Assembly: GCF_030269925.1 (NCBI RefSeq)
Contig: NC_085124.1
Coordinates: 620,001 to 684,000, forward strand
DNA length: 64,000 nt
Direction of reading: 5' to 3'
DNA from: Bombyx mori
Taxonomy: Eukaryota > Arthropoda > Insecta > Lepidoptera > Bombycidae
Part shown: positions 26,774 through 35,969 of the stretch, one piece after another
Layout: the number at the start of each line of letters is the position of its first letter
Position numbering within the stretch: position 1 is the first letter of the stretch
The notes under the pieces: generated by a model
Told to the model about the DNA's origin: nothing
Seen by the model: only the letters and a program-made list of their open reading frames with translations
Databases searched by the model: none
Position numbers and translations under genes: made by a program

Positions 26774-26990
26774 TGTTGGAGTGATCGTCTGGTTTTCTTA
26801 TAATAAAGACGCAGATTTTTATGGATAGTATTTATTCTATCGGCGATACAATATTTTGTGTCCGTACTCATTGACGACGCAAGAACGAAAGGGGCGCACA
26901 CACAAACGACGTTGACATATATAACAAGAGTGACAGCTGTCAGTTGATATTGACATAAAGATGCGTTTAGGAACTTATACAATTCTAACA
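26774..26990 (-). repeat. 3' LTR of the copia-type element
   Basis: 217 bp, TGTTAGAATTG ... CCAACA in element sense. Carries TTATATATG (TATA-like), the palindrome TGACAGCTGTCA and AATAAA. Confidence 0.95.
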
Positions 26991-27186
26991 CTGGCCCTTA
27001 AACGCAGCTTACATTTTAATAGTTTACAATATCTGTTCAATGACTTATATCAACCTAGTAACAATACATATCATAGTTCTGTGTAAAATACAGAAGTACA
27101 GACATTTTAGTATTAACGAGACCACAGCATAAATAATACTTATGTAATTTAATTAACAAACATGTTTACACAATTAACAAATAGTT

Positions 27187-29106
27187 TCAGTACTTAACAA
27201 GCATTTTATTAACAAAGTTATCATGTTTATCTTTACAGACAGCTTTGGTTAAAATATCTGCTAACATAACATTAGTTGTGAGATATTTTATTTCAAGCAC
27301 CTTTTTGTTAACAATCTCTTTAATAAAATGGTGACGGATATCTATATGTTTAGTCCTCGAATGAAACATAGAAGTCTTACACAATTTAATTGCTGACTGG
27401 TTGTCATTATATATAGTTATTTTAGGTACAGTGCCAAGTATTTCTGAAATGAATTGTCTTATGAATAACGCTTCCTTACATGTGTCAGACAACGCCATGT
27501 ATTCTGCTTCAGTACTGGACAAAGCAACAGTGCGTTGCTTGCGACTTTCCCAAGTAACAACAGATCTACCAATAAGAAATACAAAGCCTGTGAATGACTT
27601 ACGATCAATGCTGTCCGATGCCCAGTCAGCATCAGCATATGCAGAAATATCCATACCATTTTTAGAAAAACAAAGGTTTAAATCAATTGTACCTTTTAAA
27701 TACCGTAACACTCGTTTAGCGGCTTTCCAATGGGTTTCACCATAACAATTATTAAATTGACTGAGATAGCTTACTGCGTGACTGATATCCGGTCTAGTAC
27801 AAACAGCAGTATACATCAGAGAGCCAATCAAGCCTCTGTAGTCATAGGTCTGATCCGCCTGTTTTTCCTTGGCTAGCTTTAGACCAGTCTCCATAGATGT
27901 GCCTGCAGGCTTACACTCGTTCATTCGAAACTTCTGTAACAACTTATTTATATAATTAGTTTGATTAAGACAAATTTTATCACCTTTTGCTATCAGCTGC
28001 ATGCCCAATATACACGCATGTTGTGCTGGCCCTAAATCAGTGATATCAAATTCTTCCTCCAGTGCTTTCTTTATTTTCTGTTTTCCTTGAAAGTTGGGGG
28101 ATGTGAAAATAATGAGGTCATCGACATAGAGAGCTATTATCATCATAGACTTATTTTCACTTTTAAAGTAGACACATGGCTCGGTGCTTAATTGCTTGAA
28201 TTGTAGTTTGTGACACAAAATCTTTGTAATTTTGTCATACCATGTCTTGGATGCCTGTTTTAAGCCGTACACAGCTTTATTTAGCCTGTACACCATGTTC
28301 TCTTTTCCTTTTTTTTCAAAGAACTCTGGCTGCTCCATGTATACAGTTTCCTCGAGGTCGCCATTAAGGAACGCCGTTTTGACATCCAGGTGCTCAATGG
28401 ACAGGCCATGTTCAGCTGCTAAAGCAAGTAAAATCCTAATTGTGGAGTACCTTACCACTGGTGAAAAAGTCTCTTGATAATCAACACCGTACTTCTGTGT
28501 GTAACCCTTGGCAACTAAACGAGCTTTATACTTTAGTAACTCTCCATCTGCTCCATATTTTCTTTTAAAAATCCATTTACATTTGACTGGTTTGCGGCTG
28601 GGTTCATGCTCAGTCAGGGTCCAACACTTGTTCTTAACAAAGGAATTATACTCATCTGTCATTGCCTTTCTCCAACTGTCCGATTCAGGCCCGTTTAAGG
28701 CCTCGGCTGCAGTCTGGAGATCATCAGGGTTGTCGACTAATCTCACGAAGCTTGCCCTCAGCGGAGAATCTGGCAAATCTTCATATGAATCATCTGTCTC
28801 CTCTGCTTCAACCAATGAATCGTCCCCTGGAATATAAGTTTCATCCAAGCAGTCATTTGCATCATAATCCGTTTCTCCGCTATCAGAACCGTCCAATGTG
28901 ATTGCGCTATGCCTCTGTTTTCTGTGTACGCTCTGTGATAATATTGTGTCATCAGAAACATCAGAACTCACAGTGGGTAGCTCATTCGGACCAACTGTAT
29001 TTAAACTCATGTTAACAAACATGTGTTGGTCTGAATTTTCATCATGTGACACACTTTCTTTGTCGTAGAATTTTGTTTCAACAAAAACTGTCACGAGCAA
29101 AGACAC
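27187..29106 (-). pseudogene. copia-type reverse transcriptase and RNase H
   Basis: The frame has no ATG of its own; it continues the integrase from VFVETKFYDKE. An acidic linker leads to the RT (WIFKRKYGADGE, ARLVAKGYTQ, DVKTAFLNGDLEE, LYVDDLIIF with the catalytic YVDD), then RNase H (YADADWASD, WESRKQRTVALSSTEAEYMA) and LADILTKA near the end. These domains look intact. The part is out of frame with the preceding integrase remnant, so it is not expressed as a normal polyprotein. Confidence 0.9.
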
Positions 29107-29506
29107 AATTAGTGGGATAATGTGGGTCTATGAGTCTATAGCCTTTTGACTCCTCACTGTAGCCTACAAATATGTATGGTTTACTTTTTGATTCTAATTT
29201 CTTTCTTTTCCTTATCATTGCATAGGCAATGCATCCAAAAATTCTTAAATGATGCAGATTTACCTTTTTGTTTGACCATTTTTCCTCCGGAGTAGCTCCT
29301 ATGACAGCTTTTGTTGGACTCCGGTTCTTAAGGTATACGGCAGTGTTCACAGCCTCAGCCCAAAATTTCATTCCCAGGCTAGCATCCCGCAGCATACTCC
29401 GTGCCTTCTCTACGACGGTCCTATTGGCCCGTTCAGCAACACCATTCTGTTGCGGACTATCCGCAATAGTTTTCTGGTGTTGGATGCCATTCTTCTTGAG
29501 AAATTC
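29078..29506 (-). pseudogene. copia-type integrase C-part remnant
   Basis: In the next frame after the deletion the protein resumes as EFLKKNGI, then PQQNGVAERANRT, EKARSMLRDA, FWAEAVNTA and IFGCIAY. This is the stretch following the catalytic core of copia integrases. All three catalytic acidic positions of the D,D-35-E core are absent. It ends at FARDSFC with a stop where the frame slips against the RT part. Confidence 0.9.
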
Positions 29507-30791
29507 CTTTTTGTAGCAATTGCATACTCCTCAAGTTTAGGTGTCCGAGTCTTCTGTGCCATACCTCCTGAGATAACATCGTTGCCGCATTAGCAGTGTG
29601 AGTCTTTGCCGATGCCACCACAGTCGAAGCGACGACACAGCCGTTGTCTGACACAGTATCCAGCTGATAGACACCATTTATCTGTGTACCTGTTACTAGA
29701 CATTCATGTTTGTCATAGACCCTACATAATTTATTATTAAATTGAACAGTATACCCTTTCTTTGTCATGGCACTTACTGACAATAAGTTAGTACTAAGAT
29801 TAGGAACATAATACACATCACTTATTGTCCTTATACAGTCTTTCATATGAACTCTTACATGTCCAATGCCACCTGTTCGTAGCATTTCACCATTCGCGAT
29901 GCTCACATCCACACTATTAGGTCGGAAGTCAATCATGTACCTTTTATCATTGCACATATGATTAGTAGCACCGGAGTCAATGCACCACACATCACTGCTT
30001 ATTTTTACAGACAGAGCTGCAACGAGCGCTTTGTCCTTTGGGATATTCTGCTTCGGATTGCTCCTTGCCTGATGCCTGGATTTATTTTGGCCCTTGTTGC
30101 CTCCTACGTCCGCTGGCTCCTTGAAGCTTCCTTTGTCGGTACAATTCTTAGAAATGTGACCCACATTTTTGCACTTGAAGCATCTCGGTTGCTTCTTGAT
30201 TACCAACGCAGTGACTTCTTGTTTCTCCTTACGCCTCTGGTTTTCTGCTAAGAGTTTTCCTGAGACAAGTTCCGTGGTGAGTTTTACATTTGAGTTCTCA
30301 ATTGCCATAATGAGGGGGTCAAAATCTTCTGTGAGCCCACTTAGCATTATAACGGCAATAAACTCATCATCCAATGCGGATTCCATTTCACTCAGTTGAT
30401 ACGCCAACTCTTTAATTTTATTGATGTAGGCTTCCATGGAACTGCTATCCGATAACTTGACACCGAAGAGACTTCTCAGTATGCCAAGCCTCCTGCACAA
30501 GCCGCGCCCTTCGTATGCCTTACTTAGGTTATTCCACGCCTCGTGTGCGCTGGTGGCGGTGCGGATGCATGGGATGACCGCTGGCTGCACCGACAATGCA
30601 ATACGTGCCAATGCCTTTTCGCTCTTTTTCTTCATGGCTTCCGTCAATTCCGATTTATCCATGACGGAATCCCATAACTCTTCATGGATTAATAGCATCC
30701 GCATGGAGAACTTCCACGTGGAGTAGTTTTCTGCACCACGCAGTTTTTCAATGGCGGCATGTTGAATTGACGAACTCGTGCCGACCGACAT
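29457..30791 (-). pseudogene. copia-type gag, protease and integrase N-terminus, frame-broken
   Basis: Starts with a good ATG (MSVGTSSS). Order: gag core of the UBN2 type (about residues 50-200), zinc knuckle CFKCKNVGHISKNC, protease motif WCIDSGATNHMC, and the integrase zinc-binding HRRLGHLNLRSM. After LLQKG it joins directly to sequence that belongs at the far end of the integrase core, in the wrong frame, and stops 16 codons later. The enclosing element is otherwise fresh, so this is one lethal internal deletion and not general decay. Confidence 0.9.
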
Positions 30792-30838
30792 GATGAATAT
30801 TTTCCAAAAATCTTGCCGTTACCAGGTCAACAACCACG

Positions 30839-30849
30839 CTCTGCTACCA
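30839..30849 (-). promoter_or_regulatory. Primer binding site (initiator tRNA-Met)
   Basis: TGGTAGCAGAG directly follows the 5' LTR in element sense. It complements an acceptor end ...CTCTGCTACCA, expected for a metazoan initiator tRNA whose 5' end is AGCAGAG. Confidence 0.8.
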
Positions 30850-31066
30850 TGTTGGAGTGATCGTCTGGTTTTCTTATAATAAAGACGCAGATTTTTATGG
30901 ATAGTATTTATTCTATCGGCGATACAATATTTTGTGTCCGTACTCATTGACGACGCAAGAACGAAAGGGGCGCACACACAAACGACGTTGACATATATAA
31001 CAAGAGTGACAGCTGTCAGTTGATATTGACATAAAGATGCGTTTAGGAACTTATACAATTCTAACA
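30850..31066 (-). repeat. 5' LTR of the copia-type element
   Basis: Looks identical to the other LTR. It would drive transcription toward lower coordinates from its TATATA region. The gag ATG lies 58 bases beyond its end. Confidence 0.95.
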
Positions 31067-31370
31067 GAAGGATCGTCTAGTAAAAATCAAACCCGCAAAA
31101 TTATAATTTGCGTAATGACTGGTGGTAGGTCCTCTGGTGAGTCCGCACGGGTAGGTACCACCACCCCGCCTATTTCTGCCGTGAAACAGTAATGCGTTTT
31201 GGTTTGAAGGGTGGGGTAGCCGTTGTAACTATACTGAGACCTTAGAACTTATATCTCAAGGTGGGTGGCGCATTTACGTTGTAACTGTCTGTGGGCTCCA
31301 GTAACCACCTAACACCAGGTGGGCTGTGAGCTCGTCCACACATCTAAGCAATAAAAAAAAGAAAAAAAAT

Positions 31371-31969
31371 ATACAATTCGTGAAATTATATAAATAGCAT
31401 TACGCAAAATTCCACGCGTTTTGGTAGGTACCATGGTCATTTTCTGTTTCAATTTCTCGGGAGAAGCAGCCGCTCTGCCAGTCCAATTAAGACATAAATC
31501 TTTTATTTTTATGGGCATCCTCATCCGCGCTGCGGTGTCGCCCGAAAGCCGCCTGCCCACATGTAGATATAATAAATATTGTTTTCCTGTCGGTACAATC
31601 ATCCCATTTATCATATACGAATTGATCTATTATCTAAACAAAAATACACGGTGCTTCGGTGTTTATTGACTTATGTTATTAGTGAAAGTCGGACACGCTA
31701 CGCTATGACCGTCACTAAATGCATGAATTACATCGAAATGAATAAACAAGACTGTTAATATAGTGCCGGACGAGCACACAGATCTAGATAACTAATTAGT
31801 ACGTAATATTATTTAGGTTTATGTGTTAGTGACCTTTTTCACTTTCGCTATAGCTCAACGATTTACGGTATTTTTATTTAAAAGTAAATTTGTGCGGATG
31901 TGTTGAGATAAACACGGTTGAGAACGAGAAGCAATATACATTTCCTTGGCTGCACTTTTATTTAATAAC
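31371..31969. other. Intergenic, no gene recognised
   Basis: A moderately GC-rich stretch at 31430-31560 may be an old retroelement scrap. No supported gene. Confidence 0.35.
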
Positions 31970-32273
31970 TAGCTGAGCCGGCCGGCGGACCTCGTAGTGC
32001 CTCAATCGATAAAATATAAAAGACCTAAACTTTTTTTAAATAAACTTAAAACAAACAAAAGGAATCCGTCCAACGGGGGACAGATCAAAGGAAAAACAAA
32101 ATTGTTATATTTATTTAATTCCGAGAATTTTCATATTTATCTACCTTTTAAACCTTCTCTGGACTTCCATAAATAATTCAAGACCAAAAGTAGCCAAATC
32201 GGTCCAGCCGTTCTCGAGTTTTAGCGAGACTAACGAACAACAATTCATTTTTATATATTATAGAGATATGCTT
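31970..32273 (+). mobile_element. Decayed non-LTR retrotransposon tail
   Basis: Begins AACTAGCTGAGCCGG, contains AAATCGGTCCAGCCGTTCTCGAG and ends TATATTATAGAGAT, a layout common to lepidopteran RTE-like 3' ends. It resembles the intron 1 copy at 4948-5166. Confidence 0.5.
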
Positions 32274-32337
32274 GTAGCTTTTCTATGCTCATACATATTT
32301 CCTAGATTCAAAATTCAACACGAAGGTAGATGTGTGT

Positions 32338-32622
32338 TTTTTTTATTTTATTTTTATTGCTTAAATAGTTGGACGAGCTCACGGCCCACCTGATGTTAAA
32401 TGGTTACTGGAGCCCATAGACAACTATAACGTAAACTCGCCACCCACCTTTTGATATAAGGTCTCAGTATAGTTACAACGGCTGCCCCACCCTTCAAACC
32501 GAAACACATTACTGCTTCACGGCTGAAATGGGCAGGGTGGTGGTACCTAACACAGGCAAGGTGGTGGTACCTACCCGTACGGACTCACAAGAGGTCCTAC
32601 CATCAGTAAAAAGTCCTGCCAC

Positions 32623-32662
<40 letters not shown>
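32338..32662 (-). mobile_element. Bm1 SINE 3' half with internal duplication, then (GT)19
   Basis: Minus-strand Bm1 (32338-32612) from poly(A) side to the CTGGTGG block. The phrase GGTGGTGGTACCTA occurs twice in a row (about 32538 and 32562), a short duplication. It is followed by a pure (GT)19 microsatellite at 32625-32662. Confidence 0.8.
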
Positions 32663-32665
<3 letters not shown>

Positions 32666-33065
32666 ACGTGTTAAATTATGTAATTGAAGAGATAATATTG
32701 AGTTTATTTTTCGAAAGTATGTTTTTTTTCTATTGCATTTTGAATCACTAGCTCTAGCGTCTACTTTTAAGAACGGTTTGGGAGTATCCTTTAATATTTA
32801 TGTGAAGTATAATCTTCAAAAACATTGCGTTACAAAGTACATTATTATGTTTGCCGTGAGTCATCGACGACTTAAAGTGATCACACAAGAACGCTCATGG
32901 TTTGTTAACACATATGGTTTCACACTTTTCAGTTGATATATTTATGAATATTATAAAATTACGAGTATTTATCTGTTAATTAGAATAGTTGCATTACATA
33001 GCTGTGTCGGTTTTATTTAATGACTCTCAATGCTGCTTAAGAGGCGATCTTGCAACGGGAACACC
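32663..33065. other. Intergenic, no gene recognised
   Basis: AT-rich; nothing identified. Confidence 0.4.
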
Positions 33066-33340
33066 TTTTTTTTCCTACCTATGCTGGTAGCCTTGAGAGG
33101 CTATTCCAGCGTAATCTTAACTAGTAGGTGAGCTCACGGGACTCAAACCTGACGACGTTGCTAACACGAACCCTAGCAAGAGCCGTGCTTCGCAGAATCT
33201 ACCACCGAATCGGAAACGCGACCCACTGAGAAAATCCGGCGAGAAACTCAGTGGGCTGTGTCTGAGGGTTTATTTACTCGTCGAGCCCCTCGTCGCAAGC
33301 GACGGTTTCGACGAGGGCGGTGACCGGTGCTTGAAGTACG
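33066..33340 (-). mobile_element. BMC1-like LINE 3' end
   Basis: T-tract at 33066-33073, terminal hairpin with a CCAGC/GCTGG variant, then CCCACTGAG ... CTCAGTGGG and the CGTCGCAAGCGACG block. 5'-truncated. Confidence 0.8.
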
Positions 33341-33899
33341 GGAACACCGATGTATCTGGCGCATCAAATAGAACCTAAAACGCATACACTATTTTTGGAA
33401 AAAAATGTTCTGATATCACAAGGGATTCCAAGATGTTCAAAACTAAAAAGCATGGGTTTGTTACAATTCCTTTAGCTTTGATTGAATGTCGAATGTCTTC
33501 GTCGAAAATATGCTAATTGCGACTCCAAGCTACGCGTAAAAAACAAACAAACAAACGCATCTACAAATATTCTCTGTGCCATCATCCTCGTTGCTCGATG
33601 TGAGCGGTTTGTGACATTTTAATAAAGACTGAGCAAAAAATTCGCGGCATTTTTCCGTTATAATACTGAAGCGATATGAATAATATCTTAGGGATCTGAA
33701 GATACAAAATTATAGACTAATTATGTTGTATGAAATCGGCTTTTTTTTATCTTGCGCAGAGAGTTGTTTGAGCCAATTCTAGCACTTCGTAAAAATCACA
33801 TTTCAACGCCTTTACTATGGTATCTTAGTAAAATATTGCGCTCATGTGCACCTCTAGAGGCAACACGATAATTCGAACCAGCTAGTGTAACGCAACGTA
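33341..33899. other. Intergenic, no gene recognised
   Basis: AT-rich with a short (AAAC)n run near 33540. No gene or named repeat. Confidence 0.4.
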
Positions 33900-34060
33900 T
33901 CGTGGAAAGACAGTCAACGTACTGGACCGATGACATGGTCAAAATGGCTGGTACGGACTGGATGCGAAAGGCAAGAGACTGAAGAGAATGAGGTGCATTC
34001 GAAGAGACCTATACAGCATTGGGTGGACACGGGTTGAAGAAGAAGAATTCTAACGCTGGA
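33900..34060 (+). mobile_element. RTE-type LINE C-terminal scrap
   Basis: The plus strand reads YWTDDMVKMAG, then DWMRKAR, followed by CATTGGGTGGACACGGGTTG and AAGAAGAAG, the end of an RTE-like ORF. A related tail phrase is at 53928-53960. Confidence 0.6.
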
Positions 34061-34379
34061 GGTGGACGGAAGGTGATGGATGGCATTGCAAGGTATGTTG
34101 AACATCCTAAAAGCAGCTACTTCTCAAAACGGACATTACCCTATCGAGCCACATCGCACGATAACAAATAACACGATTTCATCTTCTGACGTATCCTTCA
34201 GCTGAGTCACAAGATAAACAAAAAGACGCGAATTAAGTAAAAATCGTGCTGCGCCAATGTCATGGGAGTGTTGGTACAGCTGGCGGCTGGTGGTTGTGAC
34301 TCACGCTATCGCAGCCAACGGAACCGCGACCACTGTCTCCTATTTCATCGCAATACACTAAGCTTCTTTATAATATATA

Positions 34380-34624
34380 TTTTTTTTATTGCTTACATGG
34401 GTGGGCGAGCTCACAGCTCACACTGGTGTTAAGTGGTTACTGGAGCCCATAGACATCTACAACGTAAATGCGCCACCCACCTTGAGATATAAGTTCCAAG
34501 GTCTCAAGTATAATTACAACGGCTGTCCCACCCTTCAAACCGAAACCATTACTACTTCACGGCAGAAATAGGCAGGGTGGTGGTAGCTACCCGCGCGGAC
34601 TCACAAGAGGTTCTACTACCAGTA
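34380..34624 (-). mobile_element. Bm1 SINE, head missing
   Basis: Minus-strand Bm1 from its poly(A) (T-tract at 34380) to the CTGGTAGTAGAACC block. The head is absent. Confidence 0.85.
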
Positions 34625-35518
34625 TAACTACTTGTATAACAACTGCTTCGTCCTTCGCACCAGAATGCCGCAACAGGACGCCGAGATTTATGATGCTCTG
34701 ATACTGGCATTCACTCCACTCCAAATTTAGTTAAAGCATGTGATTAACAGCTTCAGCAACAGTAACGAAGGCATATAAGTAAAGGCCATACTGAAACCTG
34801 CCATTTGACCAGCGTAACCGACCCGTTGTATTTCTGTCAACACCGTAACGGAAACAAATGCGCGTTGATAAAAATTAAATAAAACCTCTTATGATTAGAT
34901 TACGTATTGTAATTTAATAGTCAAATAATTCTTCGCAATCAAACGCAACCTTAAGGTTTCTATTCGAGAGGTTAGTTTGCTTTATTGCATAGCAACAAAT
35001 AGGACTTTTCATTTCTGACAATAAAAGTTGTTATATTGAATGTTCTCACACTTGTTAGTATTTTTTTTTGTTCTCGTATAGCGAAAGGGTTTTCGTGGGA
35101 AATTTTTATCACTGAGTAGATTTAATGTCTACACACAAAATGAATTTTATTATTGTTTCGCACTTTTAATATCAAACAAACCGAGAGTGGCCTCAAATCA
35201 AAATGTAATGTACAGTACATAATTATTGGCTGACTTATAGATTGCATTCTTGAGCGAAAATCAATTTATCTTTAGGTAAGAATTAATTTATATTTTTAAT
35301 GCACCTGCCATTATAAACTCTGCACTACCTTCGGTTAACTGGTAGAGAATGCCTAAGGCATTAGTCCGCTAACGTAAATATTACATGAAGTGTAATAAAT
35401 AAATAACAAATAAAGAAAGAAGGTCAAGAATATTGAAGTAAGGGATAGCACACTATTTGATTATAAATATGTTGAAGAAAGTAGATGGTAATCTATATTT
35501 GATTAAGAGTTTTATTGC
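34625..35518. other. Intergenic, no gene recognised
   Basis: AT-rich. A tRNA-like phrase near 35330 (CTTCGGTTAACTGGTAG) does not extend into a cloverleaf. No gene. Confidence 0.35.
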
Positions 35519-35969
35519 GAAGTCGTCGTGGCCTAAAGGATGAGTACCGCACGTCCAGCGATGTGACTAGGCCAGTGTTCGAATCTCCCATTTTTTATAT
35601 TTCCACGAAGAAAGAATTATATAGATGCGTAACTATTAGTGGTAGAGCATTTTGAAGCTCATACGGGTCGGTACCACTATCCAGCTTATTTCTACAGTGA
35701 AGCGGTCGTGTGCTCCCGTCTTTTTTTTTTTTTTTTTTTTTATGATTGAGAGATTACTGGTGGCCCGAAGGCCTTTCCAGCTTCACCAGGACAGGTGGGC
35801 GAGCAAAGGCTCAGCCAGGAGGGGTGGGATTTGCTAACAGCTGCCCGAGCGCCTCCGAAGGAGACCTAACAACTCAAGAGCAATTGCTTCGCGAATGAAT
35901 CTACTACCGGATCGGAATCGCGACCCGCTGAGAAGATCCGGCGAGAAACTCAGCGGGCTGATGCATGGG

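Larger units (their letters stand above)
26774..31066 (-). mobile_element. Ty1/copia-type LTR retrotransposon, 4,293 bp, defective
   Basis: Two 217-bp direct repeats (26774-26990 and 30850-31066) appear identical base for base, begin TG and end CA, and are flanked by GAAGG. Next to the 5' LTR is a primer binding site TGGTAGCAGAG, complementary to the 3' end of initiator tRNA-Met. A purine tract AAGGGCCAG precedes the 3' LTR. The internal part encodes gag, protease, the start of integrase, a remnant of the integrase C-part, then RT and RNase H, the copia order. The integrase core is deleted and there is a further frameshift, so it cannot move by itself. Confidence 0.95.
26633..31370 (+). mobile_element. 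Bm1 SINE split by a copia-type element
   Basis: Bm1 head and body at 26633-26773 stop at GGTGAAGG, and Bm1 resumes at 31067 with GAAGG and continues to its poly(A) at about 31370. The GAAGG on both sides is the target duplication of the inserted LTR element. Confidence 0.9.

Noticed and set aside
27187..30791. Copia-type frames as host genes
   Set aside because: They lie between matching LTRs with a primer binding site and target duplication and encode gag-pol domains.
35330..35375. Possible tRNA-like phrase CTTCGGTTAACTGGTAG
   Set aside because: No matching T arm or acceptor stem around it.
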